Positions 8,033-17,950 of a DNA stretch of 64,000 nucleotides are shown in pieces (position 1 is the first letter of the stretch; each line of letters begins with the position of its first letter). The translations under genes and the position numbers were made by a program. Source of the stretch: Bacillota bacterium (GTDB lineage Bacteria > Bacillota > Clostridia > Lachnospirales > CAG-274); assembly GCA_017460805.1 (NCBI GenBank), contig JAFUAF010000002.1, positions 1 through 64,000 on the forward strand, given 5' to 3'. A model generated the notes under the pieces. That model saw only the letters and a list, made by a program, of their open reading frames with translations. It ran no database searches and was not told the DNA's origin.

Positions 8033-9106
8033 TCAAATTTCTGCAAGAATAGCGTCTGCCATTTCTACACAGCCAAGTTTCTTCATGCCTTCGCTCATGA
8101 TGTCGCCTGTTCTGTAACCGTTGTTAAGAACCTTTGCAACAGCGTCCTCGATGACCTTGGACTCATCCTGGAGACCGAAGCTGTATTTAAGCATCATAGC
8201 GCCAGAAAGGATAGTAGCGATCGGGTTAGCAATATTCTTGCCTGCAATATCGGGTGCAGAACCGTGAACAGGCTCGTACATACCAAGGCTGCCCTCGCCC
8301 AAAGAAGCGGAAGGAAGCATACCGATAGAACCTGTGAGCTGAGAAGCCTCGTCGGAAAGTATATCGCCGAAGATATTGCCCGTAACGATAACATCAAATG
8401 TAGAAGGACGCATGATAAGCTGCATTGAAGCGTTATCAACATAAAGATGATCAAGTTCTACATCGGGGTAATCCTTGGCAACTTCCAGAACCGTACTTCT
8501 CCAAAGTCTTGAAGACTCAAGAACGTTCTGCTTGTCTACGTTTGTAAGGTGTTTCTTTCTCTTTCTTGCTATCTCGAAAGCTGTTCTTGTGATACGCTCA
8601 ACTTCCTTTACGCTGTACTGCTCAACATCATAAGCTGCCTCGCCCATATCGGTCTGCTTTCTGCCCTTTTCGCCGAAATACATACCGCCCGTAAGCTCAC
8701 GAACGACCATAATATCAACGCCGTCCTGTACAAATTCGGGCTTTAAGGGGCAAGCGTCTTTTAATGCTTCGTGAAGAGTTGCGGGACGTAAGTTTGCAAA
8801 TAAACCGAGTGCGCCTCTAAGACCTAAAAGTGCTCTTTCGGGTCTCTTGTCGCCCGGAAGAGTATCCCACTTCCAGCCGCCTACAGCACCGAGAAGTACG
8901 GAATCACTTGCCTTGCACACATCAATGGTATGCTGGGGAAGAGGCTCGCCAAACTCGTCGATAGCACATCCGCCGCCCTTTACATATTCGTACTTGAAAG
9001 AATGGCCGAACTTCTGACCAACCTTGTCCAATACTCTTATATTCTGCTCCATTACTTCGGGGCCTATACCGTCACCCGCTACAACAGCAATGTTAAAATT
9101 GCTCAT
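8033..9106 (-). CDS. leuB: 3-isopropylmalate (and probably 3-methylmalate) dehydrogenase
   Basis: NAD-dependent oxidative decarboxylase of the isocitrate/isopropylmalate family. It works in leucine synthesis and, with citramalate synthase present, probably also in the citramalate route to 2-oxobutyrate for isoleucine. It has 357 residues with GDGIGPEV near the N-terminus, RELTGGMYFGEKGRK near residue 140, and the metal-binding segment NIFGDILSDEASQLTGSIG followed by HGSAPDIAGKNIANP. Two unknown genes separate it from leuD. Start ATG with GAGGTAATC upstream. Confidence 0.97.
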   Translation of the reverse strand: MSNFNIAVVAGDGIGPEVMEQNIRVLDKVGQKFGHSFKYEYVKGGGCAIDEFGEPLPQHTIDVCKASDSVLLGAVGGWKWDTLPGDKRPERALLGLRGALGLFANLRPATLHEALKDACPLKPEFVQDGVDIMVVRELTGGMYFGEKGRKQTDMGEAAYDVEQYSVKEVERITRTAFEIARKRKKHLTNVDKQNVLESSRLWRSTVLEVAKDYPDVELDHLYVDNASMQLIMRPSTFDVIVTGNIFGDILSDEASQLTGSIGMLPSASLGEGSLGMYEPVHGSAPDIAGKNIANPIATILSGAMMLKYSFGLQDESKVIEDAVAKVLNNGYRTGDIMSEGMKKLGCVEMADAILAEI

Positions 9107-9161
9107 TCTGATTACCTCTTTTCTTAGTATTTAATTTGTTTTAATCACTTTTATTTTTCAT

Positions 9162-9626
9162 TTATACCCACGGAAAATCCATTCCGTATTTTTTTACTGT
9201 TTTGTCAAATTCTTTTCTTGTTGTATCATGGTTTATATAAAATTCCATTTCGCCGATCTGCATTGAGCCGCAGCCGTCACACGCAGGACAAACAAGAGTC
9301 TCCGAATTATCCGTTGTATTTATAAATTTCACAGCATATCTTTCATAGTAACCGCATGAAAGATCGCCGTCATTAAAAAAATTATATCCCGTTATCTTGC
9401 AGCAAAGCTGTTTTAATTTATCTACATCGGCTTTATCGCTGACCTCGACCGTTCTTACAGTATGATCATCATCTGTTATTATAAGCTCGACCCTGTCACT
9501 GTTTGATATTGCCGAAACAGCATTATCCCTTGCCCTTTGGTATTTTACATCCGGCAATATAAAAACGGCAGATATCAGCAGAATTATTGCAGTCAATATA
9601 ACACCAAGAATTTTTAAAATTTTCAT
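9162..9626 (-). CDS. Membrane-anchored protein with CPxCxGCG motif, inside the leu operon
   Basis: About 154 residues starting MKILKILGVILTAIILLISAV, a signal anchor or uncleaved signal, then an extracellular domain. The start at 9624-9626 is chosen; the frame opens at a TTG at 9665 that lacks a ribosome site. Near residue 115 it carries LVCPACDGCGSM, a cluster of three cysteines spaced like a metal or disulfide site, with two more cysteine positions (QLCCKI, LSCGYY) earlier. It lies between leuD and leuB in the same direction and must be co-transcribed with them unless an unseen signal intervenes. I do not recognise the family. Confidence 0.65.
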   Translation of the reverse strand: MKILKILGVILTAIILLISAVFILPDVKYQRARDNAVSAISNSDRVELIITDDDHTVRTVEVSDKADVDKLKQLCCKITGYNFFNDGDLSCGYYERYAVKFINTTDNSETLVCPACDGCGSMQIGEMEFYINHDTTRKEFDKTVKKYGMDFPWV

Positions 9627-9682
9627 ATATTGCACCCTTAAACGCGAAATTTTATGACCATTCAAATATATCTCGCAAAAAC

Positions 9683-10231
9683 TTATTTTTTCAGGTTGAT
9701 ATGGTAATTCTTCAGTATCTTTTCAAGTTTTCTGCCCGAACTTCTCGGTATAGTGTACCAGTAATCGGCCTGAAACTCTTTTTTTGTTTCGGGATAATAC
9801 TTAAATACATTGTTTTTTCCCTTAACAAAATAATACCAAATATCATTTTTATGATCGTCTTCGTCAATCAGGGCTATAAAATTATCCTCATCATATTCAT
9901 AATCATAGAAGTTGCCCGAAAATTTTCTTTTTCCAAAGATCTTCTTTATTTCTTCGGTCTCTTCCAGTTTATAAACTTTTCCGTTGTATTGAACGTATAC
10001 GCTGTCTATACATTCAACGCTTTCCTCACTGTACTTTTGCTCATCGGAATGAAACATGACCGCTCCGAACATTACCATAAGTACAATAATACCCAGTTCA
10101 TTCATTATCTTGCCGGGAGATTCGGGATCTGTGCGTCTCTTCCAATACTGACTTGCGGGCAGTCCGCCTGCCGCCAGACATATCATAAAATACGCCAGAA
10201 AAATAAGGATAATACCATCTAAAAGACTCAT
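9683..10231 (-). CDS. Two-helix membrane protein translationally coupled to leuD
   Basis: A 182-residue protein with membrane helices at about 5-22 and 45-62, then a hydrophilic, tyrosine- and acid-rich domain ([18 protein letters not shown] and similar). Its ATG overlaps the leuD stop as ATGA, so translation is probably coupled. It is followed by the other unknown membrane gene. Neither belongs to any known leucine enzyme family, which makes this insertion into a biosynthetic operon unusual. A role in sensing or in the envelope cannot be told from sequence. Confidence 0.7.
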   Translation of the reverse strand: MSLLDGIILIFLAYFMICLAAGGLPASQYWKRRTDPESPGKIMNELGIIVLMVMFGAVMFHSDEQKYSEESVECIDSVYVQYNGKVYKLEETEEIKKIFGKRKFSGNFYDYEYDEDNFIALIDEDDHKNDIWYYFVKGKNNVFKYYPETKKEFQADYWYTIPRSSGRKLEKILKNYHINLKK

Positions 10232-10734
10232 TTCAAGCCAAGTTTAACCTTAGTCTGCTCGATAAGACCGCCCGCAGCCATCATTTCCTTCATAAACTGT
10301 GGGAAAGGCTGTGCCTGGTAAGTCTTGTTCTTTGTAAGGTTTGTTATAACGCCCGTATCAAAGTTGACTTCTACCTTATCGCCCATTTCTATATCATTTG
10401 CCGCATCCTCACATTCAAGGATAGGAAGACCGATATTTATTGCGTTGCGGTAGAAAATTCTTGCAAAGCTCTTGGCAATAACGCAGGAAATACCGCTTGC
10501 CTTGATAGCTATAGGTGCGTGCTCTCTTGAAGAACCGCAGCCGAAGTTCTTTTCAGCAACGATAATATCGCCCTCTTTTACGTTAGCCGCAAAAGGTACT
10601 GTGGAATGGATAGCATCCTCCATGCAGTGTGCCGCAAGTTCCTTGGGGTCTGAAGAGTTAAGGTATCTTGCGGGGATAATAACGTCTGTATCTATATTGT
10701 CACCATATTTAAAAACTGTTCCGCATGCTTTCAT
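10228..10734 (-). CDS. leuD: Isopropylmalate isomerase, small subunit
   Basis: The small swivelling subunit of the LeuCD hydro-lyase, which isomerises 2- to 3-isopropylmalate and probably citramalate to methylmalate here. At 168 residues it is of the short clostridial/archaeal type. Signatures are [15 protein letters not shown] near residue 15 and the substrate loop [15 protein letters not shown] near residue 65. It follows leuC by 19 bases and overlaps the next unknown gene by four. Confidence 0.96.
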   Translation of the reverse strand: MKACGTVFKYGDNIDTDVIIPARYLNSSDPKELAAHCMEDAIHSTVPFAANVKEGDIIVAEKNFGCGSSREHAPIAIKASGISCVIAKSFARIFYRNAINIGLPILECEDAANDIEMGDKVEVNFDTGVITNLTKNKTYQAQPFPQFMKEMMAAGGLIEQTKVKLGLK

Positions 10735-10753
10735 AATTTACATTCTCCTTTCA

Positions 10754-12013
10754 TCAAACCTCTGCGGGGTCTGTTATCTTGCCGTAGATAGCCGAAGCAG
10801 CAGCAACTGCGGGGCTTGCAAGATAAACTTCGCTTTCGGGATGACCCATACGTCCGATAAAGTTTCTGTTTGTCGTTGAAAGTGCTCTTTCGCCCTTTGC
10901 AAGTATACCCATGTGACCGCCTAAGCACGGACCGCAGGTAGGTGTAGAGAATGCACAGCCTGCTTCTACAAAGATAGTAGCAAGACCTTCTTCAACACAC
11001 TGTAACCATATCTTCTGTGTACCCGGAAGAATGATGCAGCGGATATTCTTGTCGATCTTCTTGCCCTTTAAGATAGAAGCAGCGATTCTCATATCGGAGA
11101 TACGGCCGTTTGTACATGAGCCGATAACTACCTGATCGATCTCAAGACCCTTTGCTTCGTCAATAGTCTTTGTATTCTCGGGAAGATGAGGATAAGCTAC
11201 CGTAGGACGAAGTGTGGAAAGATCTATCTCGTAAACCGCATCATATTCCGCATCCTCGTCAGCCTCGTAGATAACGGGAGTCTTCTGAGAATGTTCCTTA
11301 ACATATTCAAGTGTCTTTTCGTCAACGGGGAAGATACCGTTCTTGCCGCCTGCTTCGATAGCCATGTTTGCAATGGTAAATCTGTCATCCATTGAAAGGT
11401 ACTGTAAACCGTCGCCCGCAAATTCCATAGATTTGTAAAGAGCGCCGTCAACACCTATCATACCGATGATATGAAGAATGATATCCTTACCGCTTACCCA
11501 CTCTGCAGGCTTGTTTTTAAGAACAAATTTTAAAGCGGAAGGAACTTTGAACCATGCAACGCCGCGAGCCATACCAACAGCCATATCGGTAGAACCGACA
11601 CCTGTTGAGAATGCGCCTACAGCACCGTATGTACAAGTATGAGAGTCTGCACCGATGATAACATCGCCCGGAACAGTAAGACCGCTTTCGGGCAGAAGGC
11701 AGTGTTCAATACCCATCTGACCTACTTCAAAGTAGTTTGTAACGTCCTTGTCGTGAGCAAATTCACGCACCATTTTGCAGTGTTCTGCGGATTTGATATC
11801 CTTGTTGGGTGTAAAGTGGTCGGGTACGATAGCTACCTTGTCCTTATCAAATACCTTGTCCACGCCTATTTTTTTGAATTCTTTGATAGCAACGGGGGTT
11901 GTAACGTCGTTGCCGAGTACAAGATCAAGCTTAGCTTCGATAAGCTGACCTGCCTTAACGGACTCAAGCCCTGCATGAGCCGCTAAAATTTTCTGAGTCA
12001 TTGTCATGCCCAT
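10754..12013 (-). CDS. leuC: Isopropylmalate isomerase, large subunit
   Basis: Aconitase-family subunit that carries the 4Fe-4S cluster of LeuCD. It has 419 residues, as in the short HacA/LeuC type of clostridia and archaea. Cluster ligands are in [16 protein letters not shown] (about residue 300) and [15 protein letters not shown] (about residue 355); the [21 protein letters not shown] segment near residue 120 is also typical. It pairs with leuD directly downstream. Confidence 0.96.
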   Translation of the reverse strand: MGMTMTQKILAAHAGLESVKAGQLIEAKLDLVLGNDVTTPVAIKEFKKIGVDKVFDKDKVAIVPDHFTPNKDIKSAEHCKMVREFAHDKDVTNYFEVGQMGIEHCLLPESGLTVPGDVIIGADSHTCTYGAVGAFSTGVGSTDMAVGMARGVAWFKVPSALKFVLKNKPAEWVSGKDIILHIIGMIGVDGALYKSMEFAGDGLQYLSMDDRFTIANMAIEAGGKNGIFPVDEKTLEYVKEHSQKTPVIYEADEDAEYDAVYEIDLSTLRPTVAYPHLPENTKTIDEAKGLEIDQVVIGSCTNGRISDMRIAASILKGKKIDKNIRCIILPGTQKIWLQCVEEGLATIFVEAGCAFSTPTCGPCLGGHMGILAKGERALSTTNRNFIGRMGHPESEVYLASPAVAAASAIYGKITDPAEV

Positions 12014-12077
12014 AGTTTTTTCCTCCTAAAAAAATTTATTACAAATTATAAGAATTTTCTGTTATAAGAATTTTCTG

Positions 12078-13670
12078 TTATAAAAATGTTCTGAATTTCT
12101 GTTCAATATCTTTTATAAGCTTGTATTCAAGCGAGTCTACAAGTGCTATCCAGCTGGCTTCTATAATATCTTCGGAAACGCCGACCGTTGTCCAGTTCTC
12201 CACACCGTCCGAAGATTCTATCAGAACGCGAACTTTTGAAGCCGTAGCGGATGTGCCGTCAAGTACACGCACCTTGTAATCGACAAGATGTACCTGCGAA
12301 AGATTGGGATAGAAAACTTCCAATGCCTTTCTGAGTGCCCTGTCAAGTGCGTTTACGGGGCCGTTGCCCTCTGCCGCCGTTATTTCGGATTTGCCGTCAA
12401 CTTTGATCTTTATGACCGCAGACGCCGTTTTTCCGTCGCTGTACGGCGGATGCTCGCCGATTATCTTGAATGTTTCAAGCTCAAAAAACGGTTTGTACTT
12501 ACCCAATGTTTTACGGATAAGCAGTTCAAAACCGCCTTCTGCACCCTCAAACTGATAACCCTCGTATTCAAGCTCTTTAAGTTTGTCGATGACCTTGCCC
12601 GTTTCGGGAGAGTTTTTCTCGACACCGGGAATTATTTTCTGTACCGTCGATAAAATGGTCGTTCTGCCCGCAACTTCGCTTGTAAGGAAACGTCTTTCGT
12701 TGCCTACGACCGACGGGTCGATATGCTCGAAACTGCGGCTGTTTTTGCTCACGCCGTCAATATGCATACCGCCTTTGTGTGCAAAAGCGCATTTGCCGAC
12801 AAAAGGCTCACGGATAGAAAGCTGAAGATTTGCTATCTCGCTGACTTTTCTTGCGATATGGGTAAGTTTTGATATATTCTCCTCGGGAATGCACTCATAG
12901 TCCAGCTTGCACTGCAAATTCGGTATCACCGTTGAAAGATTGGTGTTGCCGCAGCGCTCGCCGAAGCCGTTCATTACACCCTGTACGTGTTCCGCGCCCG
13001 CCTGTACCGCCATAACAGAGTTTGCCACCGCCATACCGCAGTCGTTATGACAATGTACACCTACAGTTACGTCAAAGCGTTCTATAACACGCTTGGTTAT
13101 ATCAAATATCTCCTGCGGAAAAGTTCCGCCGTTTGTATCGCAAAGGCAAATGCAATCCGCACCCGCCTGTGAAGCCGCATCAAGCGTTTTCATGGCATAT
13201 TCGGGATTTTCTTTATAGCCGTCAAAAAAGTGCTCCGCATCAAAAACGACATACTTGCCTTTTTCTTTCAAAAAAGCGATAGTATCGTATATCATTTCAA
13301 GATTTTCGGTAAGGGTGGTATTTATAATATCCGTTACATGAAAATCCCATGATTTGCCGAAAATTGCGACAGCCTCCGTACCTGCGCCCAAAAGCGCCTG
13401 CAAATTGCTGTCCTCCGACGGCGATATACCTCTTCGGCGCGTACTGCCGAAAGCCGCTATCTTTGAATTATTAAGTTTTACATTTTTTATGCGGTCAAAA
13501 AACTCCAGATCCTTTGGATTGGATCCGGGATTGCCCGCCTCTATAAAACCAACGCCCAATTCATCAAGCGCGGCAACAACCTTTATTTTGTCCTCAACAC
13601 TAAAGGATACACCCTCGGCCTGTGCGCCGTCCCTTAGTGTTGAGTCAAAAATCGTTATCTTTTTTGACAT
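12078..13670 (-). CDS. cimA: Citramalate synthase
   Basis: Condenses pyruvate and acetyl-CoA to (R)-citramalate, allowing isoleucine synthesis without threonine deaminase. At 530 residues it has a DRE-TIM barrel (STLRDGAQAEGVSFSVEDK at the start, GVHCHNDCGMAVANS near 200, FAHKGGMHIDGV near 300) and a C-terminal LeuA allosteric domain (VNALDRALRKAL, LVDYKVRVLDG). The GAQAEGVSFS wording and the LEYEGYQFEGAEGGFELL block are features of the Geobacter-type CimA family rather than LeuA or homocitrate synthase. No leuA lies in the operon. Feedback by isoleucine is expected from the C-terminal domain but not shown. Confidence 0.9.
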   Translation of the reverse strand: MSKKITIFDSTLRDGAQAEGVSFSVEDKIKVVAALDELGVGFIEAGNPGSNPKDLEFFDRIKNVKLNNSKIAAFGSTRRRGISPSEDSNLQALLGAGTEAVAIFGKSWDFHVTDIINTTLTENLEMIYDTIAFLKEKGKYVVFDAEHFFDGYKENPEYAMKTLDAASQAGADCICLCDTNGGTFPQEIFDITKRVIERFDVTVGVHCHNDCGMAVANSVMAVQAGAEHVQGVMNGFGERCGNTNLSTVIPNLQCKLDYECIPEENISKLTHIARKVSEIANLQLSIREPFVGKCAFAHKGGMHIDGVSKNSRSFEHIDPSVVGNERRFLTSEVAGRTTILSTVQKIIPGVEKNSPETGKVIDKLKELEYEGYQFEGAEGGFELLIRKTLGKYKPFFELETFKIIGEHPPYSDGKTASAVIKIKVDGKSEITAAEGNGPVNALDRALRKALEVFYPNLSQVHLVDYKVRVLDGTSATASKVRVLIESSDGVENWTTVGVSEDIIEASWIALVDSLEYKLIKDIEQKFRTFL

Positions 13671-13762
13671 CGGTATTTCCCCCGGTTTTTTAAAACAGAC
13701 TGCCGCCCGAAAACAGGCAGCAGCCCGATCTGATTTTATCTTTTAATTACGAAGAATAAAAA

Positions 13763-14794
<1,032 letters not shown>

Positions 14795-14817
14795 TTAAAA
14801 ATATAAATTAATAAAAA

Positions 14818-15321
14818 TTAATTTCTGTCATTTCTTATGGGGTTGTTGCCCCTGCAAAGACCTGTCATACCGGTCCTTACTATCTCCATTATGCCAAAGT
14901 CCTCGATAAGGCTTTTAAATGCCTCTATCTTGGTCTGCTCACCCGTTATCTCGATAGTGAGCGCTTCCGTTGCCACATCCACGATATTTGCGCGGAAAAT
15001 GTCAACGATATTTATAATGTCTGCTCTCTTTTCCGGCGGAGCGGCCACCTTTATAAGCGCAAGCTCTCTGAAAATACCCTTTTCATTGTCAAGCTCGATA
15101 ACTCGTATAACATCGACAAGCTTGTCCACCTGTTTGATTATCTGCTCAATGACCATATCGTCGCAAAAAACGACAATGGTTATACGGGATATCTTTTCGT
15201 CCTGCGTTTCACCAACGCTAAGGCTTGAAATATTGTAGCCGCGTCTTGTAAAAAGGCCGGCAATACGGCTTAAAACGCCCGCATTGTTGTCTACCAGAAT
15301 TGATAAAACATGTCTGTTCAT
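14818..15321 (-). CDS. ilvN: Acetolactate synthase, small regulatory subunit
   Basis: Binds valine and tunes the large subunit IlvB. At 167 residues it has an N-terminal ACT domain (HVLSILVDNNAGVLSRIAGLFTRRGYNI) and the usual C-terminal half (ALIKVAAPPEKRADIINIVDIFRA). It is the first gene after the T-box leader and downstream promoter, with GAAGGAAGGA as ribosome site. The catalytic subunit gene is eight genes further on. Confidence 0.94.
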   Translation of the reverse strand: MNRHVLSILVDNNAGVLSRIAGLFTRRGYNISSLSVGETQDEKISRITIVVFCDDMVIEQIIKQVDKLVDVIRVIELDNEKGIFRELALIKVAAPPEKRADIINIVDIFRANIVDVATEALTIEITGEQTKIEAFKSLIEDFGIMEIVRTGMTGLCRGNNPIRNDRN

Positions 15322-15362
15322 GGCATTCCTTCCTTCTTTCTTTCAAACTTAAACTTCCTTTT

Positions 15363-15391
15363 ATTATACTATATATAATGTAAAAATTCAA
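15363..15391 (-). promoter_or_regulatory. Second promoter, downstream of the T-box terminator
   Basis: On the minus strand TTGAAT (15386-15391), 17 bases, TATAAT (15363-15368). It lies about 40 bases before the ilvN ATG and after the T-box terminator, so transcripts from it would escape tRNA control. Confidence 0.6.
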
Positions 15392-15534
15392 CAAAAATAT
15401 GAAATTTTTTTGTAATAAATACGAAAAATTTTTGTTACATAAGTTTTGCCTTGTTTTTATATATAGCGTATTCGTATTACGCAAAATAAATTTTGCTTCA
15501 TACTCATAATTTCAAAAATCGCAGGCAATTTTCC

Positions 15535-15564
15535 GTTCGGCGTAAATCAAGACTTCCGCCGAAC
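15535..15564. repeat. Hairpin in the leader between T-box and ilvN
   Basis: GTTCGGCG (15535-15542) pairs perfectly with CGCCGAAC (15557-15564). It stands next to a second palindrome at 15566-15592. The role is unknown; neither is followed by a T-run in the operon direction. Confidence 0.6.
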
Positions 15565-15565
15565 T

Positions 15566-15592
15566 ATAAGTAAGTCCATGGGACTTACTTAT
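15566..15592. repeat. 12-bp perfect palindrome after the T-box terminator
   Basis: ATAAGTAAGTCC (15566-15577) and GGACTTACTTAT (15581-15592) with a 3-base loop. It may be an operator, an RNA-processing or stabilising hairpin, or part of a mobile repeat. Confidence 0.65.
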
Positions 15593-15596
15593 GAAA

Positions 15597-15885
15597 TTAA
15601 AAAAAGCCCCCTGCATCAAATGCAGGGGACGAAATATCGCGGTACCACCCCAAATTTATACATACATCGCTGTATGTACCTTACAAGGTTCTGTCAAACC
15701 TTTGGTCTGTATTGGGACCTCCCATATTTTCCTACAGCGCGGCGAAGCCGTTTCGGAAAAAAGACTCCCGAGGGATAAGCCGTTCTGTCCTCCTGCCTGC
15801 TCGCACCGACCGCAGGCTCTCTGAAACGGGTACAGAATACTCGTGTCTCGTTCAACGTCTTGTCTGTATAAAACTGAACATTGTT
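15597..15885 (-). promoter_or_regulatory. T-box riboswitch leader of the branched-chain operon
   Basis: On the minus strand the T-box core GGGTGGTACCGCG (15638-15650) is followed by a terminator whose arms lie at 15605-15630 (CCCCTGCA/TGCAGGGG) with a U-run. Upstream, stem I elements are present: AGAGAGCC and GGTGCGAGC of the distal part, an AGTA near the base and a closing TTCTGT/ACAGAA helix. The specifier loop falls in GGCTTATCCCTCGGG. It contains ATC (Ile, 15774-15776) and CTC (Leu, 15770-15772); ATC fits the citramalate operon but I cannot settle it without folding. Uncharged tRNA would block the terminator and switch the operon on. Confidence 0.92.
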
Positions 15886-15914
15886 ATTGTAGCAAAAATT
15901 ATTCCGCTTGTCAA
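15886..15914 (-). promoter_or_regulatory. Promoter of the T-box leader
   Basis: TTGACA (15909-15914), 17 bases, TACAAT (15886-15891) on the minus strand. It sits just after the stop of the preceding leftward gene and places the transcript start a few bases before stem I. Confidence 0.8.
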
Positions 15915-15923
15915 TACCAAAAA

Positions 15924-16493
15924 TTATTTTTTATTCTCTTCTTCGTCAACACCGTATTCTACATCAAGCAGCCAGCTCAAATCTTCTTTGTTGACATTTC
16001 TTTCGGCAAAGCCCTCTTTTTTGTTTTTGTTTTTTCGGTAAACGCCGTACAAAAGCGACGATACAAGCGAAATAACAGCCAGTATCAGCATAAACAGCCC
16101 CGCATAAGCGCCGTACATCCACTTTGCCAAAGGTCCCTGCATAACAGTACCCGCAAATTCCTTTGTTATCTCCGCGCCGTTAAGCTCCATGCCGAGTTTC
16201 ATGCAGCAAAAGAAGAATATCACAGCGCCTGCAATGCTCAATAAAATATAGAGCAGTTTAAGCGTAAGGGTAACGCTCGTACCGCTTATATCCCTGCCGT
16301 AAACACGTTTTTCACGCTGCATAAAATCTATCTCACGGCTGAAATGCTTTATTATAAGTACGATATTGGCTATAGCGGAAACTCCGAGACAAACAGCAGC
16401 CCAAAGATAGAATTTTTCGTCTTTCATGCCGTGTACAAGACAGGCAACAAAAGCTAAATTTATCATAAATATAAATAATTTAAGATTTCTCAT
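15924..16493 (-). CDS. Four-helix membrane protein at the end of an ABC operon
   Basis: A 189-residue protein with predicted helices at about 4-22, 30-48, 75-98 and 122-148 and a charged C-terminal tail (KNKNKKEGFAERNV...). Its ATG overlaps the stop of the DUF4340 gene as ATGA, so it is very probably made with it. No family was recognised. From its position it may be an accessory membrane part of the Gld-type ABC system, but that is inference. Confidence 0.65.
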   Translation of the reverse strand: MRNLKLFIFMINLAFVACLVHGMKDEKFYLWAAVCLGVSAIANIVLIIKHFSREIDFMQREKRVYGRDISGTSVTLTLKLLYILLSIAGAVIFFFCCMKLGMELNGAEITKEFAGTVMQGPLAKWMYGAYAGLFMLILAVISLVSSLLYGVYRKNKNKKEGFAERNVNKEDLSWLLDVEYGVDEEENKK

Positions 16494-17938
16494 CCCTCGC
16501 TGCCTCCCGTCAATTCCGTTACTTCATTTGCCTTTTCTATCGCCTGTTTTACCTGCTGTTTGTTTATAAGCATATTATAGCCGCTCTCGCTGCCCTCTTT
16601 CACAGCCGTATAGAATGTTTCGTCATAGTTGTAATAAGTTGTGGTATCCGTACTGCCGTCAAGCATTTTATATGTAATTACCGCCTGCGGCTCACCCTTT
16701 GGCTCATTCTCGTCAAGCGCATCAAAAGTCAGACCCGTCAGAAGCTCATAGTAATCGACAAATTTTTCGCTGTCTGCCGGCTTGCCATTGATGTACTCCT
16801 GGCGTTTGTCGCGCGTGACATTATTCTCGTCAACGGTTATCTTTTTGTCGCCCTCTTCTTTGAATTCAACGGTATAATCGCCGTAAACCGATTTTATATC
16901 CACGCTTTCAAGGGTGTCGCGGAAATGCAGAGCGATAAATTTCTGGATAAAATCTACTATATTATAGTTAAAGAATGGATCAAGCGCATCTTTCGGCATT
17001 GTATATACCGCTTTTTTGCCGTCTGCCGTCACGTAGAAGTCCTTGCCGTCCTCGGTAGGGTTGCCCACAGCAACAACACAGCCGCTTTCAAGGTCTGCCA
17101 TCAAAATCGTCATTTGCGGTTCGGCAAGACCGTAAGCGGCAAAATTTTCATCCCCAAGCTCTACCATTTTTGTAAGCTTGAATTTGTCGTAGTTGTACAG
17201 CAGTCCCGTTTCAAGATTATAGGGATAAACAAGCAGATTTTCAACGGGCTTGTGCATAACAAGGGTCTGCAAACCGCTTTTGTCAAGGTTTGCATTTGCC
17301 TGCTCGTCATCTTTGTCAAATGTCACGGACAATTCTTCCCTGTCCTTTTGCTTTACTTCAAGACGTGTAAGACCTTTGGGATCGAGCGTTGCTATATCAA
17401 GGTCGGCCATTTCGGTTATATCCTGCATTATACGCTCGCCCGTCATTTTGCCCATAGTATAGACCATATCAGAATCGGCTTTTTTGATATAAAAATAATT
17501 TCCGTCGGGAGTCTCATTTCCTATATAAAGTGTTGAATTCCCCTTTTTTGTTGTGTAATCCACATTCGTCTGCGGTGCATCAAGTCCGAACTGTACAAGA
17601 TCACTGCCCGAGAACTCCCCTACCTCATTGTCGGAATTTATTTTTACAAGCGCATTGAACATCATTACAACAAGGTCGTTATCCATAAGGGCAAGATCGA
17701 CATTTTCTATCTCTATACCCTTTTCGCCCACAAGAAATTTTATCCTGCCGCCAACATCAATGCTTTCTATGTCCTCGGGCTCATAGTTCAAAACTTCATA
17801 TTTCTGCTCCGAAGTAATAACATTCGGTTCTCCGGCAGGCTCTTCAACGGGCTTTTTGTTTTTGGCTATGCCGTAGACCGCAAGCAGCACCACGACCGCC
17901 GCCAGCAGTCCGCCAAGCATTATCATTTTTTTCTTCAT
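16490..17938 (-). CDS. DUF4340-domain protein
   Basis: 482 residues with a signal anchor (MKKKMIMLGGLLAAVVVLLAVYG) and a large extracytoplasmic region. The pattern EDIESIDVG near residue 60, LVQFGLDAPQTNVDY near 115 and TLYIGNETPDGNYFYIK near 140 is the repeated DUF4340 layout. A second copy of the GLAEPQMTIL/VGNPTEDGKDFYV type follows near 270-300. Proteins of this family usually sit beside GldG-like proteins and ABC-2 exporters. It follows the GldG-like gene by 12 bases. The cargo is unknown. Confidence 0.82.
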   Translation of the reverse strand: MKKKMIMLGGLLAAVVVLLAVYGIAKNKKPVEEPAGEPNVITSEQKYEVLNYEPEDIESIDVGGRIKFLVGEKGIEIENVDLALMDNDLVVMMFNALVKINSDNEVGEFSGSDLVQFGLDAPQTNVDYTTKKGNSTLYIGNETPDGNYFYIKKADSDMVYTMGKMTGERIMQDITEMADLDIATLDPKGLTRLEVKQKDREELSVTFDKDDEQANANLDKSGLQTLVMHKPVENLLVYPYNLETGLLYNYDKFKLTKMVELGDENFAAYGLAEPQMTILMADLESGCVVAVGNPTEDGKDFYVTADGKKAVYTMPKDALDPFFNYNIVDFIQKFIALHFRDTLESVDIKSVYGDYTVEFKEEGDKKITVDENNVTRDKRQEYINGKPADSEKFVDYYELLTGLTFDALDENEPKGEPQAVITYKMLDGSTDTTTYYNYDETFYTAVKEGSESGYNMLINKQQVKQAIEKANEVTELTGGSEG

Positions 17939-17950
17939 AGCAAATTCTCC

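Noticed and set aside
15218-15484. Open frame of 88 codons across the ilvN start and leader
   Set aside because: It overlaps the start of ilvN in another frame and covers the second promoter. It has no ribosome site, and its product is low-complexity.
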